From Aliihoeflea aestuarii (GTDB taxonomy: Bacteria; Pseudomonadota; Alphaproteobacteria; Rhizobiales; Rhizobiaceae), in contig NZ_JAAAMK010000009.1 in NCBI RefSeq assembly GCF_024105665.1, positions 1-64,000 on the forward strand: DNA of 64,000 nucleotides, written 5' to 3'. A program made the translations under genes and the position numbers. Position 1 is the stretch's first letter; the number at the start of each line of letters is the position of its first letter. Below, piece by piece: positions 48,161 to 56,387 of the stretch. Below the pieces are notes generated by a model, which worked only from the letters and a program-made list of their open reading frames with translations, had not been told where the DNA came from and searched no databases.

Positions 48161-49693
48161 CTACTTCCAGCCGGCGGCGTAGAAGCGAGGCAGGCCGTCC
48201 GGGTAGAGCGGGAAGTCGAGTTCCGGATTGACCAGATAGTTGATCGAATAGCTGACGAGGGGTAGCCAATAGGCTTCTTCGCCGATGATGGTCAGCGCCT
48301 CCGAGTAAAGACGAAGCCGCTCGTCCTGATCGCTGGTGGCTTCCGCCGCCAGGACGAGTTCCGTCAGTCCCTCGTTGCCGGTCAGGTTGCGATCGGTCGT
48401 GGCATTGAAATGCACGTTGGCGATCATGGCCGTGTCGGCGGTGCCGCCCGAACCCCAGGTGCCGATATAGGCCGGAATGTCCCGACTGGCGCGCGCCTGG
48501 TCGAGCGAAGCAAGCTGCACATAGCGCAGGTTGACGTCGATGCCGATATTCTGAAGGTCTGCGGCCACCGCTTCTGCCATCGGACGTTCGCGATAGGCCC
48601 ACAGATCGAGCGGGAAGCCATTGGGATACCCGGCTTCGGCCAGCATTTCGCGGGCGCGATCGGGGTCGTAATCGTAGGACGGAATGGTCGTGTCGCAGCC
48701 GAACTGAGCGGGATGGCATGCCGTCGAAATCGCCTCCGCCGATCCGCCGACGAGATATTCGGCGATGTCCGGCTTGTTGACGGCATGGTTCATCGCCTGC
48801 CGCACGAGACGGTTGGTCAAAGGGCCGTCGGGGTCGGTATGCCCCGCCGCGTCGAGGACGACGAAGGATACACGAAGGTCCGGCCCGGACAGATGCTCGA
48901 CCATCGGCAGGCCGGCCACGCTCTGCGCAACGTCCAGCGGCACGTTGTACATCCAGTCTATGCCGCCGCTCATGAGCTCGGCCTGCTGGGTGCCGATGTC
49001 GGGAATCGTACGGATGACGATGTTCTCGATCGGAATGTCGCCCTTGGGACTGTCGGCGTAATAGTCCCCGAAACGCTCGAGCACCAATTGCTGCCCCGGC
49101 TGGAACCGGGCGACGCGATAGGGACCAAGGCCGACAGGTTCGCGTGCGGCTGCATTACGGACCGGCTCGCCGTCGACGTGATAGGTGTTTTCCGGTCGAA
49201 TGCTTACACGGGTCGAAAGATCCCGTATGGCAAGCGGGTAATCGTGCAGCAGATGGAAGCGGACTGTGTGATCGTCGATCACCTCGACCGAATCCAGCCA
49301 TGTGGCGTGGCTGGGACCGGGATGGCTCTGGCTGTCGGGATCGATGATCCAGTTATAGGTATAGGCGACATCGTTCGCCGTGAGCGGCTGACCGTTGTGA
49401 AAGGTGACGTCGTCGCGCAGATTGACGTCGATCGTCAGCGCATCGACATACTCGTAATCGGTCGCGATGGCGGGCCGGAACTCGTTGGTTTCCGGATCGA
49501 CGTCGAAAAGGTTCTCATCGATGAGATCCGAAATGATGATGTATTCGCGCTTGGTCGTGTAATTATAGTCGAGTTCGAGGATTTCCTCAGTGAACGCTGC
49601 GCGAAGCGTGTTATCGGCTTTCCCTGCAATGACTGGGCCGAGTGCGGGCGCGGTGAAGATTGCGCCGACGAGCGCGACTTTGATGAATTGCAT
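48161..49693 (-). CDS. ABC transporter substrate-binding protein, family 5
   Basis: This 510-residue periplasmic protein is the receptor of the importer. It has an N-terminal signal peptide (MQFIKVALVGAIFTAPALGP, cut near VIAGKA). Family-5 features include VTFHNGQPLTANDVAYTYNW (about 93-112), GLGPYRVARFQPGQQLVLER (about 187) and RLVRQAMNHAVNKPDIAEYL (about 298). Ligands of this family range from peptides to opines, nickel and glycosides; this sequence alone does not say which. The ATG at 49693 has GGGAGGAG upstream. First gene of the seven-gene operon. Confidence 0.94.
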   Translation of the reverse strand: MQFIKVALVGAIFTAPALGPVIAGKADNTLRAAFTEEILELDYNYTTKREYIIISDLIDENLFDVDPETNEFRPAIATDYEYVDALTIDVNLRDDVTFHNGQPLTANDVAYTYNWIIDPDSQSHPGPSHATWLDSVEVIDDHTVRFHLLHDYPLAIRDLSTRVSIRPENTYHVDGEPVRNAAAREPVGLGPYRVARFQPGQQLVLERFGDYYADSPKGDIPIENIVIRTIPDIGTQQAELMSGGIDWMYNVPLDVAQSVAGLPMVEHLSGPDLRVSFVVLDAAGHTDPDGPLTNRLVRQAMNHAVNKPDIAEYLVGGSAEAISTACHPAQFGCDTTIPSYDYDPDRAREMLAEAGYPNGFPLDLWAYRERPMAEAVAADLQNIGIDVNLRYVQLASLDQARASRDIPAYIGTWGSGGTADTAMIANVHFNATTDRNLTGNEGLTELVLAAEATSDQDERLRLYSEALTIIGEEAYWLPLVSYSINYLVNPELDFPLYPDGLPRFYAAGWK

Positions 49694-49763
49694 TTGGCTC
49701 CTCCCTGCCATTCATACTGCAAACTTGGCAAAGCGCGCGACTTTCGAAAAGTCGAGACTTCGA

Positions 49764-49794
49764 CGTCAATGTTCGAATTTGTCGAACATTGACG
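49764..49794. promoter_or_regulatory. Perfect 13-bp inverted repeat, candidate operator
   Basis: CGTCAATGTTCGA (49764-49776) and its exact complement (49782-49794) flank a 5-base spacer, 71 bp before the substrate-binding-protein start. The minus-strand side contains TTGACG, which could be a -35, so binding would overlap the operon promoter. The spacing suits a dimeric regulator. The rest of 49694-49963 shows no gene that I can support. Confidence 0.6.
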
Positions 49795-49963
49795 GGAAGT
49801 TCGGTGTGGTGGGCTCCCGTTTGAAGCGCGACTTTGTAGCGATACCAATGGTTTATCGCCCAGCGAGAATGCTGAAAGCAAATCTCACAGCGTCCGGCAT
49901 CCGATGCCTGGATCGATTCAGGGAAATCGTCGGATCAATGCTATCGCTTTGGAAAAGCTACTC

Positions 49964-50356
49964 TTAGCGGATCAGCAGGACGTCGACGCCGACATCTTCG
50001 GCAATATCCGCCCAGGCGGTGTCTGCGGTCAGAGCTGGTCGCTGAAGCTGCCGTGCCAGAGCAAGGCAGGCCCTGTCCCCATGGCTCAGCCCTTTCGACC
50101 GCGTGAGCGCAATAAGCGTGCCAGCGTCGACCGCCAGATCGAGGTCGAGGATATGAACCTCGAGACCAAGCGCTTCGATCATCTCCAGGGCGGAATCCCG
50201 ATCCACATTGCGGCGAACAAGGTTGGTAATCGTCTCCTGCACGCAAAGGGCAGAGATAGCCGCCCCTTTTTCGAGCCATTCTTCGGCAAGATCGGCACCG
50301 GCTTCGTCGTTCAGGTATGCCATTACCGCTGAGGTATCGATGACACATTCGCTCAT
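49964..50356 (-). CDS. PIN-domain toxin (VapC-like)
   Basis: This 130-residue putative ribonuclease has the PIN acidic residues: Asp in CVIDTSAVMAYLNDE (about 7), Glu in LCVQETITNLV (about 41), and Asp in SKGLSHGDRACLALA (about 93) and ALTADTAWADIA (about 111). It overlaps the AbrB-type antitoxin gene by 4 bp (ATGA), the standard antitoxin-first order. Confidence 0.88.
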   Translation of the reverse strand: MSECVIDTSAVMAYLNDEAGADLAEEWLEKGAAISALCVQETITNLVRRNVDRDSALEMIEALGLEVHILDLDLAVDAGTLIALTRSKGLSHGDRACLALARQLQRPALTADTAWADIAEDVGVDVLLIR

Positions 50357-50649
50357 CGCTTCAAGCCGCGAGAAGAGTTCTGTGCGGATGTATCGAATTC
50401 AGCTTCATCGCGCAGCGCCTCATCCCGTCTATCGGCGATGACTTCATCGACGATAGGCTCGCCGGCCGGAACGAACTTACGGAACATCGTCTTCGCACGC
50501 TGCCGCTCCCGTTGAGCTGTTGTCAGCTCAACGCGATCACCTTCGGTTTCAATGATGACCTTATCCCCTTTTTTCAGGTTCAGGGCTCGTCGGATATCAA
50601 TGGGCAGGATCATGCGCCCATTTTCCTGCAAGGGAACTGCATAGCGCAT
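50353..50649 (-). CDS. AbrB/MazE/SpoVT-type antitoxin
   Basis: This 98-residue protein has an N-terminal swapped-hairpin DNA-binding domain (about 1-45: PLQENGRMILPIDIRRALNL, then KKGDKVIIETEGDRVEL) and a C-terminal tail that would wrap the toxin. I chose the ATG at 50649, which has GGAG 9 bases upstream; two in-frame ATGs lie 15 and 27 bases earlier. It should neutralise the PIN toxin and repress its own operon. Confidence 0.85.
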   Translation of the reverse strand: MRYAVPLQENGRMILPIDIRRALNLKKGDKVIIETEGDRVELTTAQRERQRAKTMFRKFVPAGEPIVDEVIADRRDEALRDEAEFDTSAQNSSRGLKR

Positions 50650-50723
50650 TGGGTCAATCTCCATGATATGGGTCATTGACGCAAATATGGGCCTTCAACG
50701 TCAGTTTGCCAAGCAATTCCCTG

Positions 50724-51686
50724 CTAAGCTTCAGCGGCGACGTACCGCATCGGTATAAGCGCTCCGCGATGACGCACGACCGTTGCAGCCAGCAGGTGTC
50801 CCCGAACAGCCGCGTCTCGGCGATCGGCACCCATGAGGCGGGCAGAAAGATAGCCGCCATTGAACGCATCGCCGGCACCCGTGGTGTCAAGCGCGTCAAC
50901 GCGCTCGACTTCCAGCGTTTCGATGGGCGCATTCACCGCAGTTATCGCCATGGCCGCGCCCGCGTTCTTAACGGCGACTTCGGTGGTCCCCCAGTCGAGC
51001 CAGCGGCGGGCACATTCCTGGACGCTGCTATCGCCAAACAGCACAGCTTCGTCCTCGAAACTCGGCAGCCCGATGCTTGCCGCGCGCGCGCCTTCGCGAA
51101 GCCAGAACCGCAACGCGTCCTCGCTTTCCCATAGAGCGGGACGGATGTTGGGGTCGAACACTGCCAGCCGACCGTCCGCCCTGGCTTCGGCCAGCGTCGC
51201 GATCAATCGTTTCCGGCCTTCCTCGGGAAGGATCGCCAGCGTGATGCCCGAAGCGTAGACGACATCCGCGGCCTTTGCCGCGATGTGAAGGGCATTGGCG
51301 TCATCTGCGAGCAACCTCGCGGCGGAGTCCGAACGCCAGTAGGAAAACCGTCGCTCGCCGCCGTCGAGAATCTCTATGGCGTAGAGGCCGACGCTGCGCT
51401 TCGAATCGGTTTGGACATAGGTCGTGTCGATACCGTTCTCGTTCAGAAACGATTTCAGCCGGTCGGAGAACGGATCGACGCCGAGGCGGGTGAACAGCGA
51501 GGTCTGCCAGCCATTTTCTTCCCTTTCGGCGGGAAGGCAGGCCCGCGCGTACCAGAGCGTGTTGAGAACGTCGCCGGCATAGCCCATGCGCCAGAGCGGT
51601 GCCTCATCGCCGTCATGCTGCCCGGCTCGGCCGAGTTCGACCATCGGCTCGCCGATCGACAGAAACAGGCGAGGAGAGTTCGTCAC
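50724..51686 (-). CDS. kdgK: 2-keto-3-deoxygluconate kinase (PfkB family)
   Basis: This 320-residue sugar kinase phosphorylates 2-keto-3-deoxygluconate to KDPG. It has the N-terminal GEPMVELG, the substrate-region GYAGDVLNTLWYARAC (about 36-51) and the PfkB signature ALDTTGAGDAFNGGYLSARL (about 264-283) with the catalytic Asp. The start is GTG at 51686 overlapping the uxuB stop (GTGA), with GAGG just upstream. The assignment rests on the PfkB signature plus position after uxuA-uxuB. No KDPG aldolase gene is in the window. Confidence 0.9.
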   Translation of the reverse strand: MTNSPRLFLSIGEPMVELGRAGQHDGDEAPLWRMGYAGDVLNTLWYARACLPAEREENGWQTSLFTRLGVDPFSDRLKSFLNENGIDTTYVQTDSKRSVGLYAIEILDGGERRFSYWRSDSAARLLADDANALHIAAKAADVVYASGITLAILPEEGRKRLIATLAEARADGRLAVFDPNIRPALWESEDALRFWLREGARAASIGLPSFEDEAVLFGDSSVQECARRWLDWGTTEVAVKNAGAAMAITAVNAPIETLEVERVDALDTTGAGDAFNGGYLSARLMGADRRDAAVRGHLLAATVVRHRGALIPMRYVAAEA

Positions 51687-53152
51687 GCGGCCGCCTCGCG
51701 TCGCACGGCCTCGGTCATCCCATGCGTCAGCATCGCCGCGAGCCGGCTTTCCACCGCCGCACGCCAATTCGGGTCCACCGTCAGTTCCTGGGGTGCAAAG
51801 CCCGGAAGGGCGAGAAGAGCGGTCATGATCGAACCTGCATTGCGTTCGGCATCGGCAAGACGCGCCACAATCAGGTTTTCCTTCGGATCGCGCAGGGAAT
51901 AGGCGTTGCCGGCCTCGTCTGTGCCCAGTGCATAACGCGTCCACGCCGCGGTCGCAAAAGCGTAGGTGGAAAGATCGCGCCCTGCACGCAATGCGCAAAG
52001 CGCGGGGGCGAAAATGCGCTGCGGCAGTTTCTCGGTCCCGTCCATGGCGATCTGATAGGTCGCATGGGCAATGGCCGGATTGCGGAAGCGTTCGGCAAGG
52101 TCGCCCGCATAGGCCGACAGATCGATGCCGGGAAGATCGCCGACTTCGAGTGCGGCGGCCTTGAGGTGCCGCTCGACCAGAGCCGCCAGCACCGGGTCAC
52201 CCATCACGTCGCGAACATAGGCATGTCCCGACAGAAAACCCGCATAGGCCAGCATGGAATGCGTGCCGTTCAGCATGGTGAGCTTCATGCGCTCATAAGG
52301 AGCGACATTCTCGACGAAGATCGCCCCGCCTGCTTCCCAATACGGGCGGCCATTCGGGAAGCGATCCTCGATCACCCATTGCGTGAACGGCTCGGTTTCG
52401 ATGGCGGCCAGATCGGTACAGCCGGTAAGCCGCTCGGCTTCGGCCAGCGTCTGCGCGGTGGCGGCCGGCGTGATTCGATCCACCATCGAGGACGGGAAAG
52501 TGATCTCGCTCTCGATGAATCGCGCCAGATCTTCGTCGAGAGCCCGTGCGAAACCGACCACGCCGGCGCGCAGCAGCGCCCCGTTTTCGGGAAGGTTGTC
52601 GCAGGAAAGGATAGTCAGGGGGACGGAGCCTGCGTCACGCCGCGCCTTGATGGCGGCGGTAAGCAGCCCGAGGACGCCGACCGGCGCATCGGGAGCCTTG
52701 CGGTCGGCGGCGACGGCGTCGTGGTTCCAGTCCGGCCCATGGGTCGCCCGATCGATGCCGTAACCCTTCTCGGTGACCGTCAAGGTTACGATGCGGATCG
52801 CCGGATCGCGCAACGCTTTCAGCGTGGCTGCCGGATCGGCTCCAATCCCGTGAGAGATCGCACCGACGACACGACCACTGATCCCGCCGGGACCGCGCTC
52901 GATAAGCGTATAAAGGCCGTTCTGCGCGTTCAGCGCCTCGCTGGCTTCGCGGCTGCGCAGGCTGACGGGCACGATGCGCCAATTGCCGCCATGGGCGGCC
53001 AGCGCGTCATCCGTCGCGACGGCCTGATGCGCCCGGTGAAACGCGCCGAGCCCGAGATGAACGATGCCTGTGCCGTGATCAGCCGGCTCATAGGCCGGAC
53101 GCCGCGCCGGGCCGGTGACATCGCAAAGCGCGCTGAGACGTTGCACGGCCAT
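51683..53152 (-). CDS. uxuB: Fructuronate reductase / mannitol dehydrogenase family (UxuB)
   Basis: This 489-residue NAD-dependent long-chain dehydrogenase should reduce fructuronate to mannonate. It shows IVHLGLGAFHRAHQAVATDD (about 30-49), LTVTEKGYGID, LSCDNLPENGALLRAGVVGF (about 181-200) and the catalytic-lysine region YERMKLTMLNGTHSMLAYAG (about 289-308). Family alone cannot separate mannitol dehydrogenase from UxuB, but the uxuA neighbour (1-bp overlap, TAATG) and kdgK make fructuronate reductase the best call. Confidence 0.92.
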   Translation of the reverse strand: MAVQRLSALCDVTGPARRPAYEPADHGTGIVHLGLGAFHRAHQAVATDDALAAHGGNWRIVPVSLRSREASEALNAQNGLYTLIERGPGGISGRVVGAISHGIGADPAATLKALRDPAIRIVTLTVTEKGYGIDRATHGPDWNHDAVAADRKAPDAPVGVLGLLTAAIKARRDAGSVPLTILSCDNLPENGALLRAGVVGFARALDEDLARFIESEITFPSSMVDRITPAATAQTLAEAERLTGCTDLAAIETEPFTQWVIEDRFPNGRPYWEAGGAIFVENVAPYERMKLTMLNGTHSMLAYAGFLSGHAYVRDVMGDPVLAALVERHLKAAALEVGDLPGIDLSAYAGDLAERFRNPAIAHATYQIAMDGTEKLPQRIFAPALCALRAGRDLSTYAFATAAWTRYALGTDEAGNAYSLRDPKENLIVARLADAERNAGSIMTALLALPGFAPQELTVDPNWRAAVESRLAAMLTHGMTEAVRREAAA

Positions 53153-54369
53153 TAGACGCGCAGCCCTTCGGTGTGGTGGGTGAGTGCGGTAATGATGCCG
53201 CGCAATTCGGCCAGACCCTTCAGGCGGCCGATTGCCGGATATCCGGGCTGCGCACCGCGCTGGTGATCGTCGAGAATCTCCTGTCCATGATCGGGACGGA
53301 ACGGGATCGACACATCCGCGCGGCCCGCTTTACGACGCTTGGCCTCTTCGCGCACGACGGCTGCCAAAAGGGCGACCATATCCGTGCCGCCGCCCAGATG
53401 CTCCGCTTCGTGGAAGCTGCCCATGATATCGGAGCTTTCGCGCGTGACGTTGCGCAGATGAAGAAAGTGAACTCTGTCGCCGAGCCGTTCCATCATGCCG
53501 GGCAAGTCGTTGTCCGGGCGCGCGCCGAGCGAGCCGGAGCATAATGTCACCCCATTGGCGGGCAGATCGACGGCATCGAGCGCGGTTCGATAATGCGCCT
53601 CGGTGGACATGACGCGCGGCAGGCCGAGCAGCGGGAACGGCGGATCGTCCGGGTGGCAGCAGATGCGCACGCCCAGTTCCTGTGCCAGCGGTGTCACTTC
53701 CGACAGGAAATCGATCAGATTGGCGCGCAGCCGCTCTTCGCCGATCGCGGCGTAGCGTTGCAGATGGTCACCGACATCCTCGAGCGTGAAGCTCTCGGCC
53801 GCGCCCGGCAAGCCGCAGACCACATTGTCGACCAATGTCTTGCGCCGCAGATCCGGCATGTCCGCAAAGCGTTCGGCGGCCGCCTCGCGCACGTCTTCGC
53901 GATAGTCGTCACGCGCGCCGGCGCGCTGGAGCAGATGGATGTCGAACACGGCGAAATCCAGAAGGTCGAAGCGCATGCATGTCGCACCATTGTCAAGGCG
54001 ATACGCCAGATCCGTGCGGGTCCAGTCCAGGACAGGCATGAAATTGTAGCAGATGGTCTCGATGCCCGCGCTCTTCAGATTGCGCATGGACTGACGCCAG
54101 GCGTCGATATGCGCGCGCCAGTCGCCGGTCTGGCGCTTGATATCCTCGGAAACCGGGAGGCTTTCGACCACTTCCCATGCCAGGCCGGACGGCGCTCCGT
54201 CCTGCATCTTCGCGACGTCGTTCTGGCGCTTTGCAATTTCATCCGGCGTCCAGAGCGCACCCGTCGGCACATGATGAAGCGCGGAGACCACGCCTTCCAC
54301 GCCCGCCTGCATCATGTCGTCTACCGACACCTTGTCGTGTGGTCCGAACCAGCGCCATGTCTGCCGCAT
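53152..54369 (-). CDS. uxuA: Mannonate dehydratase UxuA
   Basis: This 405-residue enzyme dehydrates D-mannonate to 2-keto-3-deoxygluconate. It starts MRQTWRWFGPHDKVSVDDMM, typical of UxuA, and contains metal-site regions RICCHPDDPPFPLLGLPRVM (about 242-261), LCSGSLGARPDND and FLHLRNVTRE (about 307). The C-terminus PFRPDHGQEILDD is also conserved. The ATG at 54369 has GGAGG 9 bases upstream. First gene of uxuA-uxuB-kdgK, divergent from the GntR gene. Confidence 0.96.
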   Translation of the reverse strand: MRQTWRWFGPHDKVSVDDMMQAGVEGVVSALHHVPTGALWTPDEIAKRQNDVAKMQDGAPSGLAWEVVESLPVSEDIKRQTGDWRAHIDAWRQSMRNLKSAGIETICYNFMPVLDWTRTDLAYRLDNGATCMRFDLLDFAVFDIHLLQRAGARDDYREDVREAAAERFADMPDLRRKTLVDNVVCGLPGAAESFTLEDVGDHLQRYAAIGEERLRANLIDFLSEVTPLAQELGVRICCHPDDPPFPLLGLPRVMSTEAHYRTALDAVDLPANGVTLCSGSLGARPDNDLPGMMERLGDRVHFLHLRNVTRESSDIMGSFHEAEHLGGGTDMVALLAAVVREEAKRRKAGRADVSIPFRPDHGQEILDDHQRGAQPGYPAIGRLKGLAELRGIITALTHHTEGLRV

Positions 54370-54432
54370 AGGACACGCTCCTCCCCGCTTCGTATTCGCT
54401 ATCGGTCTTTCGAATAGCATCGTCGAAAGCTG

Positions 54433-54461
54433 TTGACTAGTATGGTAGTATGGTTCATCTG
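54433..54461 (+). promoter_or_regulatory. Promoter with tandem 8-bp repeat, candidate GntR operator
   Basis: TTGACT (54433-54438) and CATCTG (54456-54461) are 17 bp apart. The spacer holds AGTATGGT twice in tandem (54439-54454), a likely binding site for the regulator encoded just downstream. The same 117-bp region must drive the divergent uxuA operon. Confidence 0.5.
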
Positions 54462-54486
54462 TGGTGAAGGGAGGAACCATCAGCCG

Positions 54487-55197
54487 ATGTCCAACATGGC
54501 TTTGACATTGCGAGATGCCGATCGCAGCCAGCCGGTCGCGCCGCGGCTCTATCGGCTGTTGCGTGAGCGCGTCGTGCGCGGCGATCTGCTCCCAGGAACC
54601 CGTCTGTCCGAAGTCGAGATGGCGGGTGAATACGCCGTCAGTCGCCAGCCTGTGCGTGAGGCTTTCATAAAGCTCGCCGAAGAAGGGCTGGTCGAAATTC
54701 GCCCCCAGCGCGGAACCTTCGTCAGCCGCATTCATGTGCCGGCCGTGATGTCCGCCCGCTTCGTGCGCGAGGCGGTCGAGGCGGATATCGTGCGCATCCT
54801 CGCCGACCATGCCGACGCCGCCTTCATCGGCCGTCTTCGCGCGCATCTGACCGAACAGCAGGCGGCTGTCGAAAGCGGCGATCCGCAGCGATTCCTCGTT
54901 CTCGATGAAGCCTTTCATCGCATGCTGGCGACGAAGGCGGGCCATGCGGCGAGTTGGGACGTGTTGCAGCCCTTGAAGACGCAGATGGACCGGGTGCGTC
55001 ATCTGAGCGCCCACGCGTTTCCGCTGCGCGAGCTTCTCGCGCAACATGGCGAGGTCGTGGAAGCCATCACATCGGGCAGCGCCACCGGCGCGGATCGTGC
55101 CATGCGCGGACATCTGCGCAAGATCATCGACGACCTGCCTCAGATCATCGCCGCGCAGCCGGCTTTTTTCGAAGGTGTCGAGGAGGCCAACATATGA
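54487..55197 (+). CDS. GntR family regulator (FadR/FCD type)
   Basis: This 236-residue regulator has the winged helix-turn-helix at about 14-78 (LYRLLRERVVRGDLLPGTRL, then AVSRQPVREAFIKLAEEGLV) and an FCD ligand domain (about 85-215) with metal-site-like residues DEAFHRMLATKAGH and HGEVVEAI. It likely represses both hexuronate operons until a pathway intermediate is present. The ATG at 54487 has GGAGG 12 bases upstream; an ATG 9 bases later is possible. It overlaps the next gene by 4 bp. Confidence 0.93.
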   Translation: MSNMALTLRDADRSQPVAPRLYRLLRERVVRGDLLPGTRLSEVEMAGEYAVSRQPVREAFIKLAEEGLVEIRPQRGTFVSRIHVPAVMSARFVREAVEADIVRILADHADAAFIGRLRAHLTEQQAAVESGDPQRFLVLDEAFHRMLATKAGHAASWDVLQPLKTQMDRVRHLSAHAFPLRELLAQHGEVVEAITSGSATGADRAMRGHLRKIIDDLPQIIAAQPAFFEGVEEANI

Positions 55198-56387
55198 ACG
55201 CCTCCACGTTCGCTCTCGATTTCGTGCCGCGCTGGCTGGAGGCGGTGCGCGCCCCGTCAGGTGGGCTTTTCGAGCGGCTCGATCTTCAAGGTCGCCCTGT
55301 GGCGGCTGACGAGCCGAGGACCAGCCTCGTCCATGCCCGCACCGCTTTTGCCCTTGCGCATCTGTCGATGGCGACGGGCGATGCGCGGCTGCTTGACGGC
55401 GCGCGACATGCCTATGTCTTTCTCGACGGTTCTTTGCGCGACGAGAACGGGGGCTATCGGCTCAGCACAGCGTCCAGCCTTCGTCGCAGCTATGATCAGT
55501 CATTCGCTCTTCTTGCGCTTGTCACGTTGCGCAAGGCCGATCCGCAATCGGTTCCGCAAGAGCGGATCGATGCGTGCGTCGCCTTCATAGATGGCGTGCT
55601 GACGGATGCCCGCGACGGCTCTCTGTTCGAAGACGACACGATGGCGCGTTCTGGCCCGAACGCAGATGATTTGCGCGCACAGAACCCGCATATGCACATG
55701 CTCGAAGCCTATCTTCAGGCGTTCGAGATGACCGGCGAAGATCATTGGCTCGCGCGCGCCTCGGCGCTTGTCGCGTTGGTCCGCCGCCACTTCATCGATC
55801 CGGCGACCGGAGCGGTACGCGAATTCGTCGGGCATGATCTTGCGCCTGCCACTGGCGAAGCAGGCGCCAGGCGCGAGCCTGGTCACCAATATGAATGGGC
55901 GTGGTTGCTCCACCGTTTCGCAGACCTTGGCGGCGATGAAAGCGCCCGGCAGGATGCCGCGCGCATGCTTGCCTTCGCCGATCGCTTCGCGCTTCGCAAT
56001 GACGGCCCGCTGGCCGGCGCGCCCTTCGACGCGCTCGACGCGGACGGGCATATCGTCGAGGATACGCATCTGCTTTGGCCATTGACCGAGGCCGGCAAGC
56101 TTCATTCCGCTCTTTATCTGCGCACGGGCAACGACGCCCATCGCATCCGTGCCGAGCGCATCGAAACGCTCATCTTCAACTGCTTCTTCACTACATCCGA
56201 TCATCCGGTTTTCGTGAACCGGGTGAACGGAACAGGGAAGGTGCTTTGGCCCGAGGCGTTGACGCGTCTCGTCTATCACGTCGCGCTCTTCGTCACGGAG
56301 GCGGAGCGCGCCGGCATTCGGCCCCACGCGGCCCGGCCATCCGTCGCGGCCGCAACCAAACCGATTCTTGAGGAGGAAAGATCATGA
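55194..56387 (+). CDS. AGE family epimerase/isomerase (N-acylglucosamine 2-epimerase superfamily)
   Basis: This 397-residue protein should have an (alpha/alpha)6 barrel. The family histidines are in QNPHMHMLEAYLQAF (about 163-177) and EPGHQYEWAWLL (about 227-238), followed by DTHLLWPLTEAGKLH (about 288-302); these resemble mannose isomerase/YihS-like members. It overlaps the GntR gene and dctP by 4 bp each, so it is firmly part of the hexuronate operon. UxaC already covers the classical isomerisation, so this enzyme probably acts on another uronate or aldose feeding in. That is inference. Confidence 0.88.
   Translation: MNASTFALDFVPRWLEAVRAPSGGLFERLDLQGRPVAADEPRTSLVHARTAFALAHLSMATGDARLLDGARHAYVFLDGSLRDENGGYRLSTASSLRRSYDQSFALLALVTLRKADPQSVPQERIDACVAFIDGVLTDARDGSLFEDDTMARSGPNADDLRAQNPHMHMLEAYLQAFEMTGEDHWLARASALVALVRRHFIDPATGAVREFVGHDLAPATGEAGARREPGHQYEWAWLLHRFADLGGDESARQDAARMLAFADRFALRNDGPLAGAPFDALDADGHIVEDTHLLWPLTEAGKLHSALYLRTGNDAHRIRAERIETLIFNCFFTTSDHPVFVNRVNGTGKVLWPEALTRLVYHVALFVTEAERAGIRPHAARPSVAAATKPILEEERS

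Noticed and set aside
49795-49963. Possible short plus-strand coding sequence after the palindrome (ending VGSMLSLWKSYS)
   Set aside because: No ribosome site, no recognised motif and it overlaps the 3' end of the PIN gene region; not supportable as a gene.
54370-55113. N-terminal extension of uxuA across the GntR gene
   Set aside because: Wrong-strand reading of the regulator; the uxuA ATG at 54369 has a ribosome site and conserved start.
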